Source: Pseudomonadota bacterium (lineage in GTDB: Bacteria; Pseudomonadota; Alphaproteobacteria; Rhodobacterales; Rhodobacteraceae). From it: a stretch of DNA of 64,000 nt. The translations under genes and the position numbers were made by a program. Location of the stretch: assembly GCA_018240425.1 (NCBI GenBank), contig JAFEFU010000046.1, positions 1-64,000 of the forward strand. Reading direction: 5' to 3'. This document shows, piece by piece, positions 57,106 to 64,000 of this stretch. Within the stretch, counting starts at the first letter, position 1; every line of letters begins with the position of its first letter. The notes beneath the pieces were generated by a model. That model worked only from the letters and a program-made list of their open reading frames with translations, was not told the DNA's origin and made no database searches.

Positions 57106-57804
57106 GTGCGCCCGACCCTTCTTCTGACCCGCCCCCGGCCCCAGTCCGAGCGTTTCGCCGGCCAGTTCCGTGCGACGCTCGGGGGGGACTGGCCGGTCGT
57201 GATCTCGCCGCTGATGCGCACCGTCTGGCTGGACGAGCCGCCGGCCTGCGAAGGGGCCGGCGACATCATCTTCACCTCGGAAACCGGGGTCGCGGCCTTT
57301 TGCCGCCTGTCGGATCGCCGCGACCTTCTCGCCTGGTGCGTGGGTGGGCGTACCGCCAAGGCGGCCGAGCGGGCGGGCTTTGCGGCCCGCTGCGGGCCGG
57401 GGGATGCAACGGGCCTTGCCGCGACCATCCGCGCCGAACGGCCTGGGGCGCGGATGCTGTGGGCGCATGGCCGGCATGTCGCGAAGGATATGGCGATCTT
57501 GCTTGAATCCGCCGGCATAGAGACGATTTCCTGCACGCTCTACGAGCAGATGCCGCTGGCGCCGAGCGCCGGGATGACCGGCCTTCTGGAGGGAGACGCC
57601 CCCGTCCTTCTCCCGCTCTTCTCGGCGCGCTCGGCCGATCTGGTGGCGCGGCTGCCGACGCGCTGCCCGCTGTTCACGGCGCTGCTCGCCCCCTCGATCA
57701 CGCCGCCCCCTGCCACCCGCCTGTCCCTCGTCGCCGCTCGCCCCGACAGCGCCGCGCTGATCGAGACGTTGAGGCGGCTTGCCGAATGCGCGGCGACGGG
57801 TTGA
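57106..57804 (+). CDS. hemD: Uroporphyrinogen-III synthase HemD
   Basis: A 232-residue two-lobed enzyme closing hydroxymethylbilane to uroporphyrinogen III. The family is weakly conserved; seen are [14 protein letters not shown] at the start, [26 protein letters not shown] and [12 protein letters not shown], all in register with HemD. The start is GTG 57106. It is followed by the mitofilin-like gene and hemY, the usual alphaproteobacterial cluster. Confidence 0.88.
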   Translation: MRPTLLLTRPRPQSERFAGQFRATLGGDWPVVISPLMRTVWLDEPPACEGAGDIIFTSETGVAAFCRLSDRRDLLAWCVGGRTAKAAERAGFAARCGPGDATGLAATIRAERPGARMLWAHGRHVAKDMAILLESAGIETISCTLYEQMPLAPSAGMTGLLEGDAPVLLPLFSARSADLVARLPTRCPLFTALLAPSITPPPATRLSLVAARPDSAALIETLRRLAECAATG

Positions 57805-57872
57805 GCGGCTCCGGTCCGGTGACTAGAGTGGGCAGAAGGGCCGGCGCGCCAAGGTGGGAATCGGAGAGGCCG

Positions 57873-58925
57873 ATGGATCAGCCAGACAGCAATGCGCAGA
57901 CCCCGGCCACCGATGAGGCGCCCGCCGAGGCGATCGCGCCCGCCGAGTCCACCGATGCCGCCCCGTCCCCGCCGCCGCGGCGGCGCAGCTGGTGGTTTCC
58001 GGTGGCGGTGCTTGCCGGCGCCGTGACGGCCGCCGCCGGGTTTGCCGGAGGGGTCCTGTTGGTCCAGCGCTATCCCGAGATCCTGGGGCTGACGGGGGGC
58101 GCGGGCGTCGACCAGAGGCTGTCCGACCTTGGCAAGCGGCTGGATGATCTGGCCGCGCGCCAGGCGCAACTGGCCGGCCAGCCGGGTTCGGCAGCGGCGA
58201 TCGAGGCGCTGCGCAGCCAGCAGACAACGGCGCTGGCCGACCTGACGGCGGGGCAGGAGGCGCTGTCGCACGACCTCCAGTCCCTGTCAGAGCGGATCGC
58301 CAAGGTGGAATCGCTGCCCGTCGCGGCAACCGGCGAGACCGCGGTGCAGATCGCCACGCAGACCGCCCGGGCCGAAGAGAATGCCCGCGCCGCCCAGACC
58401 GCGGCGCAGAAACTGAAGGACGCGGCCGACGCCACTCTGCACAGGGCTGCCGTCGACACGGCGATGGCAAGCCTGACAGCGGCGCTGGACAGCGGCGCCG
58501 CACTTGGCCCGGGGCTGGCGCAGCTGACCAAGGCCGGGGTTGCGGTTCCCGAAGCGCTTGCGGCGCAGGCCCAGGGGGTGCCGACCCTGGCGGCGCTGCG
58601 CGCTGCCTTCCCGGACGCGGCACGCGATGCCCTGGCCCAGTCACTGGCCGCGACGGCGGGCACCGGGCTTTGGGCGCGGACGGTGGCGTTCCTGCGCAGC
58701 CAGAGCGGGGAGCGCTCGCTGACCCCGCGCGCCGGGACCGACCCCGACGCGGTCCTCAGCCGCGCCGAGGCGGCGCTGAAGATGGACGACCTCGCGGCCG
58801 CGCTGGACGAGATCGCCGCCCTGCCGCCGGCCGGGCAGGCGCGCATGGCAGAGTGGGCAGGCCTGGCGCGCCGGCGGCTTGAGGCCAAGGCCGCGATTGC
58901 CGCGCTGTCGGCCACGTCGAACTAG
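57873..58925 (+). CDS. Mitofilin/Mic60-like membrane protein (COG4223)
   Basis: A 350-residue protein: an acidic, proline-rich cytosolic N-terminus, one transmembrane helix (about 47-70, WWFPVAVLAGAVTAAAGFAG), a long alanine-rich coiled coil (about 85-190), and a C-terminal helical domain like the mitofilin signature. Bacterial homologues of Mic60 shape the inner membrane in Alphaproteobacteria. ATG 57873 follows GGAGAGG. It lies between hemD and hemY, its standard position. Confidence 0.87.
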   Translation: MDQPDSNAQTPATDEAPAEAIAPAESTDAAPSPPPRRRSWWFPVAVLAGAVTAAAGFAGGVLLVQRYPEILGLTGGAGVDQRLSDLGKRLDDLAARQAQLAGQPGSAAAIEALRSQQTTALADLTAGQEALSHDLQSLSERIAKVESLPVAATGETAVQIATQTARAEENARAAQTAAQKLKDAADATLHRAAVDTAMASLTAALDSGAALGPGLAQLTKAGVAVPEALAAQAQGVPTLAALRAAFPDAARDALAQSLAATAGTGLWARTVAFLRSQSGERSLTPRAGTDPDAVLSRAEAALKMDDLAAALDEIAALPPAGQARMAEWAGLARRRLEAKAAIAALSATSN

Positions 58926-58934
58926 GGGCAGGGG

Positions 58935-60428
58935 ATGATCTGGTCCTTCCTGAAAATCGCCGCCTTCATCGCCCTGGTCGCGGGGGCGGCGCTTCTTGCC
59001 AACTACCTCGGGGCCAGCGGCGGCGGCATAAGGATCGAGCTGCCGGGAACCGAGTTCTTCCTGGGGCCGGTCCAGGCGGTGATCGGCCTGATCCTGGCCC
59101 TGGCCGGTCTGTGGCTGATCCTGCGGCTTCTGGGCCTGGCGCTCGCCATCCTGCGCTTCATCAACGGCGATGAAACTGCCCTCAGCCGCTATTTCGACCG
59201 CAACCGCGAGCGCAAGGGCTATCAGGCGCTGACTGACGGGCTGATGGCGTTGGCTTCCGGCGACGGGGCGCAGGCGATGACCCATGCCGCACGGGCAGAG
59301 CGGTTCCTGCGCCAGCCGCAGCTGACCAACCTTCTGTCGGCGCAGGCCGCCGAGATGACCGGAGATGCCCGCAAGGCCGGCGAGGTCTATCGCCGCCTGC
59401 TGGCCGACGAGCGCACCCGGTTCGTGGGGGTGCGCGGCCTCCTGCGGCAGAAGCTGGCCGAAGGCGACCGGGAAACCGCACTCCGGCTGGCGGAAAAGGC
59501 CTTTCAGATGCGCCCGTCGAACCGCGACATCCAGGACACGCTCTTCGATCTCCAGACCGGATCGGGCGACTGGGGCGGTGCGCGCAAGGTGCTGGGGGCG
59601 GGGCTGAAGCACGGCCACCTGCCGCGCGATGTGCATCGCCGCCGCGACGCGCTGCTTGCCCTGCAGGAGGCCCGGGCCGTCCTGTCGGACGACTTGCCGA
59701 TCGAAGCGCGCGAGGCCGCGATCGCCGCCAACAAACTGTCGCCCGACCTGGTGCCCGCAGCCGTCATGGCCGCGCACGGCTTGCAGGCGGCGGGCAAGGG
59801 CAAGCAGGCGGCGCGGATCCTGACCAAGGCCTGGGAGGCCGCGCCGCATCCCGACCTCGCCGCGGCCTTTGCCGCCCTTGCGCCCGAGGAAACCCCGGCC
59901 GAGCGGTTGAAACGGTTCGGCGCGCTTCTGAAGCTGCGGCCCGAAGAGGACGAGACCCGGATGCTGGCGGCTGAGCTGAACATCGCGGCCGAGGATTTTC
60001 CCGCCGCGCGCCGCGCCCTCGGCGATCTGGCCGAACGCCACCCGACGATGCGCGCCCTGACCCTGATGGCCGCGATCGAGCGCGGCGAGGGCAGCGACGA
60101 CATGGTGGTGCGTGGCTGGCTGACGCGGGCCCTGTCGGCCAGCCGCGGGCCGCAGTGGGTCTGCGACAAGTGCCAGCATGTGAACGCGGTCTGGGCGCCG
60201 GTCTGCGACCATTGCGGCGGGTTCGACACGCTCAGCTGGCGCGAGGCGCCCGGCCCGGCCCCGGCCGCCTCGCCGACCGATCTCCTGCCGCTGGTGGTGG
60301 GCAGGCCGGCACCGCCGCCCGATCCGGTCCCCGAGCCAGCCGCGCCGCCAGCCCCCGAGCCCGACCGCGGGGCAGTCTACGACGCCGAATTCTTCGACGC
60401 CGGCACCGACCGAAAAAGCGCAAAATAG
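58935..60428 (+). CDS. hemY: HemY-family TPR membrane protein with C-terminal zinc ribbon
   Basis: A 497-residue protein with two N-terminal helices (about 5-23 and 45-72) forming the HemY_N region, then a TPR-like helical array (about 95-385), then two CxxC pairs (CDKC and CDHC, about residues 412-435) that look like a rubredoxin-type zinc ribbon as in LapB/YciM, and a proline-rich tail. It is not the oxygen-dependent protoporphyrinogen oxidase also called HemY. Its role in haem metabolism is unclear; it starts 9 bp after the mitofilin-like gene. Confidence 0.88.
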   Translation: MIWSFLKIAAFIALVAGAALLANYLGASGGGIRIELPGTEFFLGPVQAVIGLILALAGLWLILRLLGLALAILRFINGDETALSRYFDRNRERKGYQALTDGLMALASGDGAQAMTHAARAERFLRQPQLTNLLSAQAAEMTGDARKAGEVYRRLLADERTRFVGVRGLLRQKLAEGDRETALRLAEKAFQMRPSNRDIQDTLFDLQTGSGDWGGARKVLGAGLKHGHLPRDVHRRRDALLALQEARAVLSDDLPIEAREAAIAANKLSPDLVPAAVMAAHGLQAAGKGKQAARILTKAWEAAPHPDLAAAFAALAPEETPAERLKRFGALLKLRPEEDETRMLAAELNIAAEDFPAARRALGDLAERHPTMRALTLMAAIERGEGSDDMVVRGWLTRALSASRGPQWVCDKCQHVNAVWAPVCDHCGGFDTLSWREAPGPAPAASPTDLLPLVVGRPAPPPDPVPEPAAPPAPEPDRGAVYDAEFFDAGTDRKSAK

Positions 60429-60470
60429 GGCTACACTCGCGGTTTCGATGGTGCTATCAGGCCGCACCGG

Positions 60471-60546
60471 GCCGCAGTAGCTCAGCTGGTAGAGCACGTC
60501 ATTCGTAATGATGGGGTCGGGGGTTCGAGTCCCTTCTGCGGCACCA
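60471..60546 (+). tRNA. tRNA-Thr (anticodon CGT)
   Basis: A 76 nt cloverleaf with encoded CCA. Acceptor stem GCCGCAG pairs with CTGCGGC, D-arm AGCTCAGCTGGTAGAGC, anticodon arm CGTCA-TTCGTAA-TGATG with anticodon CGT at 60504-60506, and T-arm GGGGGTTCGAGTCCCTT. It reads ACG codons. Confidence 0.97.
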
Positions 60547-60574
60547 CCAAACTCAGGCAATCGGCAAACGAAAG

Positions 60575-60593
60575 CAGCGGCGAGGCGCCGCTG
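60575..60593 (+). terminator. Stem-loop after tRNA-Thr
   Basis: CAGCGGCG (60575-60582) and CGCCGCTG (60586-60593) form a perfect 8 bp stem 28 bp after the tRNA. No T-run follows, so it may be a processing or weak termination structure between the tRNA and the convergent hydratase gene. Confidence 0.4.
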
Positions 60594-60650
60594 TCCTGTC
60601 CGTCGTCCCGGTGATGCCCCGGGGCAGGCCGGTCGCGGCCCGCGTGCCGT

Positions 60651-61454
60651 TCAGCGCCCCTTCCAGACCGGATTGCGCTTCTCGGCAAAGGCGCGGGCGC
60701 CTTCCAGCTGATCCTCGGACGAGTAGAGGCGGTCCACCGTCGGCAAGAGCCGCTTGGAGACCCGGTTCAGCGCGTCCTGGAAGCGCATGTTCTCGGCCTC
60801 GCGCACCACTTCCTTGATCGCGGCGTAGACGAGCGGCGGGCCGGATTCGAGAAGCCGCGCCAGATCCCAGGCCTTGGACAGGAGGTCGGCCTGGGTGGTG
60901 ATCTCCTTGACGATCCCCCAGCGCAGCGCCTCCTCGGCGTCAAACCAGCGGCCGGTCAGCAAGAGATCCATCGCGACGTGGTAGGGGATGCGCTTCGGCA
61001 GCTTGATCGAGGCCGCATCGGCAACCGTGCCCGAGCGGATTTCCGGCAGGGCGAAGGTCGCGTTGTCCGAGCAGAGGATCAGGTCGCACGAGAGGGCAAG
61101 TTCCAGCCCGCCGCCGCAGCAGATGCCATTGACAGCGCAGATCACCGGCTTGTTGAGGTTCGGCAACTCCTGAAGGCCGCCGAAACCGCCGACGCCATAG
61201 TCGCCGTCGACTGCGTCGCCATCGGCCGCGGCCTTCAGGTCCCAGCCGGGGCAGAAGAATTTTTCGCCCTCGGCACGCAGGATGCAGATCCGCAAGGACT
61301 CGTCGTCACGGAAGGCGCGGAACGCCAGCCCCATGATCCGGCTGGTCTTCAGGTCGATCGCATTGGCTTTCGGCCGGTCAAGCGTCAGTTCGAGGATCGC
61401 GCCCTCGCGCCGGGTGCGGATCGGTCCTTCGGTCAGCATCTTCATCTCAGCCAT
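60651..61454 (-). CDS. Enoyl-CoA hydratase/isomerase family protein, CaiD-like
   Basis: A 267-residue crotonase-fold protein. It matches carnitinyl-CoA dehydratase (CaiD) more closely than generic hydratases in LDRPKANAIDLKTS, GEKFFCPGWDLKAAADG, NKPVICAVNG, EEALRWGIV and the C-terminal AFAEKRNPVWKGR. Active-site backbone segments GWDLKAA and GGGLELAL are intact. Hydration of crotonobetainyl-CoA is possible but not shown. ATG 61454 overlaps the upstream synthetase stop (TGATG). Confidence 0.85.
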   Translation of the reverse strand: MAEMKMLTEGPIRTRREGAILELTLDRPKANAIDLKTSRIMGLAFRAFRDDESLRICILRAEGEKFFCPGWDLKAAADGDAVDGDYGVGGFGGLQELPNLNKPVICAVNGICCGGGLELALSCDLILCSDNATFALPEIRSGTVADAASIKLPKRIPYHVAMDLLLTGRWFDAEEALRWGIVKEITTQADLLSKAWDLARLLESGPPLVYAAIKEVVREAENMRFQDALNRVSKRLLPTVDRLYSSEDQLEGARAFAEKRNPVWKGR

Positions 61455-63532
61455 CACATCGCCTTTCTGATCAGCGCATCGACCGCCACCGCCCGTTCCG
61501 GCGTGGCGATCAGGGGGTTGACGTCCAGTTCCAGAAGCCCCGGCTCGGCTTCGGCATAGGCGGCGACCGCCTGCACCGCGCGCACAACCGCGTCGAGGTC
61601 GGCGCCTTTCGCCCCCCGCCAGCCGGCGAGCAGCTTCGCCACCTTCAGCCGCGACAGGGCCTGGCGGATGTCCGCGCCGGTGGCCGGCAGCAGGATCGAG
61701 GCGGTGTCGGCCAGCAGTTCGGTCATCACCCCGCCCGCCCCGAGGGTCAGCATCATCAGCCCGGTCGGATCACGGGTGATGCCGACCAGAAGCTCGGCCA
61801 CGGCGCCCGTCACCATCTCTTCGGCCAGCCAGCCGGTCGCCCCGCTCATCGCCTGGGCCGCCGCCCGCGCCTCGTCGGCGGAACGGATGTTCAGCCTGAC
61901 CGCCCCGGCCTCGGTCTTGTGGGCGATCCCCAGTCCCTTGACCGCCAGGGGCAGCCGCAGGCCGGCGGCCGCGTCGGCCAGCGCGTCGGGCGACGGTGCC
62001 GTCACCGACTGCGGAACATCAAGTCCGTGGGCGGCCAGCGCCGCCTTGGCCTCGGCCTCGCTCAGCGTCTGCGCGCCGGCGGGCTCAGCGCGCAAGAGGA
62101 CCGGCGGCGGCGCCGGGGCCTTCGCCAGCCGGCCGGCGCGGATCGCCGCGTCGATCGCGCCAAGGCCTTCGGTCAGCCCGAACAGGGTTACGACCCCGGC
62201 GGCGCCGAACTCGGCGGCCATCGCCTCGGTCATGTTCTCGGGCAGGCTGACCAGGACTGCCGCCCGCGCCCCGGTGCGCCGCGCCGCGCCGATGATCGCA
62301 TCGACCGCCGAGCGGTAGCCCGAGGGGTCGCAGCGGTCGTCGCGGGGTACGTCGAAGACGAAGGCGGTCAGTGCCCGGTTCTCACCCAGGACCGCTGCGA
62401 AACAGTCGGTCATCCGCGCCACGTCGCCCCAGATGAAGGTATGGTAGTCCAGCGGGTTGGCAACCGTGACGATCGGGCCGAGGATGGCGTTCAGCCGCGC
62501 CTTGCCTTCGGCGCTGAAGGCCGGCCATTCGATCGCGCTGCCAAGGGCGCAGTCGGCCATCAGGCCGGCTTCGCCGCCCGAACAGCTGACCGAACCGATG
62601 CCTGCGTCCCGCAACGGTCCGCCAAAATGCAGCAGTTTCAGAGTTTCCAGAAATGTCGAAAGGCTGCGCACCTCGACCAGCCCCAGCCGCTTGATCAGTG
62701 CCGATGAGGCCGCGGCGCCACCGGCAAGCGAGGCGGTGTGGGTCATGGTTGCGGCCTGCGCCGCCTCGGAATGGCCGGATTTCAGCACGACGACCGACTT
62801 CCCCCTGGCGCGGGCCAGAGCCGCCATCGCCTCGAAGGCGCGAATGTCGCCGAAGCCTTCGATATGCAGGCCGAGCGCCGTCACCCGTTCGTCGTCGAGC
62901 GCCATCATCGCCAGATCCGACAGCGAGGTCTGGGCCTGGTTGCCGGCGGTCAGCACATAGGCGATCGGCAGGCCACGGCGCTGCATGGTCATGTTGATCG
63001 CCATGTTCGACGACTGGCCGACAATGGCCACGCCGCTGGCGACCGGAATCCCGCCATGCTGGTCGGGCCAGAAGGTCACGTTGTCGAGATAGTTCAAAAA
63101 GCCATAGCAGTTCGGCCCGACGATCGGCATGTCGCCCGCCGCCGCGACCAGCCGCGCCTGAAGGTCGGCGCCGCCGGTGCCTTCGGCCTCGCTTTCCGCG
63201 AATCCCGAGGCAAAGCAGGTCGCCCCGCCCGCCCCCATCGCCGCGAGCGTGGCGATGACCTCGACCGACGCCTCGCGGTTGACGCCGACAAAGGCCGCGT
63301 CGGGCACGCCAGGCAGGTCGGCGATCGAGGCAAGGCACGGCACGCCCAGGATGTCGGCGCGCCTGGGGTTCACCGGCCAGATCTGGCCCTGGTAGCCCGA
63401 CTTGAGCAACTGGGCGACGACATTCGCCACCCAGCCGCCGCCGAACAGCGCGATGGATTTCGGCCGGAAAAGCCGGGTCAGGTCGCGCCGCGTGTCCAGT
63501 GCCGCCCTGGCTGGAAGATCGCTTGCTTTCAT
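61454..63532 (-). CDS. NDP-forming acyl-CoA synthetase (acetate-CoA ligase family)
   Basis: A 692-residue fused protein: CoA-binding Rossmann domain (about 25-130, FRPKSIALFGGG), succinyl-CoA-ligase-like flavodoxin domains (NCYGFLNY, AIVGQSSN, SCSGGEAGLMAD), and a C-terminal ATP-grasp domain (from about 480, AAHGLDVPQSV; LAVKGLGIAHKTEAGAV). It makes an acyl-CoA from acid, CoA and NTP with NDP release. The acid is unknown; the CaiD-like and acyl-CoA dehydrogenase neighbours suggest betaine-type or branched acids. ATG 63532 is used. Confidence 0.88.
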   Translation of the reverse strand: MKASDLPARAALDTRRDLTRLFRPKSIALFGGGWVANVVAQLLKSGYQGQIWPVNPRRADILGVPCLASIADLPGVPDAAFVGVNREASVEVIATLAAMGAGGATCFASGFAESEAEGTGGADLQARLVAAAGDMPIVGPNCYGFLNYLDNVTFWPDQHGGIPVASGVAIVGQSSNMAINMTMQRRGLPIAYVLTAGNQAQTSLSDLAMMALDDERVTALGLHIEGFGDIRAFEAMAALARARGKSVVVLKSGHSEAAQAATMTHTASLAGGAAASSALIKRLGLVEVRSLSTFLETLKLLHFGGPLRDAGIGSVSCSGGEAGLMADCALGSAIEWPAFSAEGKARLNAILGPIVTVANPLDYHTFIWGDVARMTDCFAAVLGENRALTAFVFDVPRDDRCDPSGYRSAVDAIIGAARRTGARAAVLVSLPENMTEAMAAEFGAAGVVTLFGLTEGLGAIDAAIRAGRLAKAPAPPPVLLRAEPAGAQTLSEAEAKAALAAHGLDVPQSVTAPSPDALADAAAGLRLPLAVKGLGIAHKTEAGAVRLNIRSADEARAAAQAMSGATGWLAEEMVTGAVAELLVGITRDPTGLMMLTLGAGGVMTELLADTASILLPATGADIRQALSRLKVAKLLAGWRGAKGADLDAVVRAVQAVAAYAEAEPGLLELDVNPLIATPERAVAVDALIRKAM

Positions 63533-63558
63533 TGTGGTCAAAATATCCTCGGGGGGTT

Positions 63559-63581
63559 CCGGGGGGCAGACAGCCCCCCGG
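63559..63581. repeat. Intercistronic stem-loop between acyl-CoA dehydrogenase and synthetase genes
   Basis: A perfect 9 bp G+C stem, CCGGGGGGC (63559-63567) with GCCCCCCGG (63573-63581) and a 5-base loop, in the 70 bp gap. On the minus strand it is followed by a C-run, not a T-run, so mRNA stabilisation or partial attenuation is more likely than full termination. Confidence 0.5.
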
Positions 63582-63602
63582 CGCGTGGGTTGCAGGCGGG
63601 CG

Positions 63603-64000
63603 TCAGGCCCCGAGCGGGCGCAAGAGTTCCCGGCTGATGATGTGGCGCTGGATTTCGCTGGTGCCTTCCCAGATCCGCTCGACCCTTGCGTCGCGCCAGA
63701 TGCGCTCCAGCGGCAGTTCGTCCATCAGGCCCATGCCGCCGTGAATCTGGATCGCCTCGTCGGCGATATAGGCCAGCACCTCGGTCGCCTTCAGCTTGGC
63801 CATCGACATGTCCGCCTCGGTCACCGTGCCCTGGTCGTACTTCCAGGCGGCCTCGCGGGTCAGCAGTTCGGCGGCCTTCAGTTCCATCGCCATGTCGGCA
63901 AGCTTGAAGGAAATGCCCTGGAACTTGCCGATCTTCTGGCCGAACTGCTCGCGCTCGGCGGCGTAGGACAGGGCATGGCCGAGGGCCCGCTCGGCGCGGC
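63603..64000 (-). CDS. Acyl-CoA dehydrogenase, C-terminal part (5' end outside window)
   Basis: At least 131 C-terminal residues of an acyl-CoA dehydrogenase, open to the window edge. AERALGHALSYAAEREQFGQ, FKLADMAMELKAAELL, AIQIHGGMGLMDELPLER and RIWEGTSEIQRHIISRELL are the FAD-binding and substrate-loop motifs of the C-terminal domain. It dehydrogenates acyl-CoA at C2-C3. Expected full length is about 380 residues. It is the upstream neighbour of the synthetase and CaiD-like genes, likely one operon. Confidence 0.93.
   Translation of the reverse strand, partial: RAERALGHALSYAAEREQFGQKIGKFQGISFKLADMAMELKAAELLTREAAWKYDQGTVTEADMSMAKLKATEVLAYIADEAIQIHGGMGLMDELPLERIWRDARVERIWEGTSEIQRHIISRELLRPLGA

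Noticed and set aside
60547..60650. Integration (att) site at the tRNA-Thr 3' end
   Set aside because: No integrase, no direct repeat of the tRNA 3' end within view, and ordinary genes follow.

Overview
The window is about 70% G+C by eye, densely packed and almost entirely chromosomal core. It reads as an alphaproteobacterium of the Rhodobacteraceae (Rhodobacter/Paracoccus-like). The reasons are the divergent regB / senC-regA-hvrA redox locus followed by ahcY, alphaproteobacterial AddAB, Idi-SecB-FxsA-Tim44 synteny, rho-mnmE-mnmG-rsmG-parA-parB order, and mnmG and rsmG genes with parS sites built into their 5' ends. There is no rRNA, CRISPR array, phage or transposase. One tRNA gene is present.

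Layout. 1-9.4 kb: the end of a YggS-family PLP protein, then the overlapping operon tsaE-amgK-murU-addB-addA, then trxA. 9.4-17.6 kb: a di-haem cytochrome c peroxidase/MauG-like protein, a YihY membrane protein, and on the minus strand the outer-membrane assembly pair tamA-tamB with idi upstream. 17.6-26.1 kb: secB and fxsA (minus), a Tim44-domain protein, mltA and an Smr protein (plus), then a lipoprotein hydrolase and hslV-DUF2157-hslU (minus), and a divergent aminoglycoside-phosphotransferase-fold protein. 26.2-33.6 kb: a complete xylose locus, xylR (minus) divergent from xylF-xylH-xylG-xylB-xylA. 33.6-37.3 kb: an orphan exopolysaccharide-type sugar transferase facing dnaQ-coaE-aroE-maf (minus).

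37.3-45.1 kb is the probable replication-origin region. A 401 bp gap between maf and hemJ holds several DnaA-box-like 9-mers beside a run of about 28% G+C. It is followed by hemJ, rho, mnmE, mnmG, rsmG, parA and parB, with two perfect 16 bp parS palindromes inside mnmG and rsmG. 45.1-53.8 kb: a PAS-only protein with a CtrA-type box in front of it, regB (minus), senC-regA-hvrA (plus), an HD hydrolase and an acyltransferase where R. capsulatus has hvrB, then ahcY and a DUF2853 protein.

53.8-54.3 kb is non-coding. It holds a terminator, a possible small RNA, and unannotated relics of nadB (C-terminus) and nadC (N-terminus, with a nonsense codon). 54.3-60.4 kb: EVE protein, YciI protein, gpsA and tsaD (minus), divergent from hemD, a mitofilin-like protein and hemY. 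60.5 kb: tRNA-Thr(CGT). 60.6-64 kb: a CaiD-like enoyl-CoA hydratase, an NDP-forming acyl-CoA synthetase and the 3' part of an acyl-CoA dehydrogenase (minus), a probable acyl-CoA catabolic operon cut by the window end.

Functional themes are chromosome replication and segregation (origin, ParABS, DnaQ, AddAB), envelope maintenance (TamAB, MltA, AmgK/MurU recycling, SecB), redox regulation (RegBA, SenC, HvrA), haem synthesis (HemJ, HemD, HemY), tRNA modification (TsaE, TsaD, MnmE, MnmG) and pentose use (Xyl). All start sites and motifs were read by hand; similarity calls are from memory of the families, not from a search.
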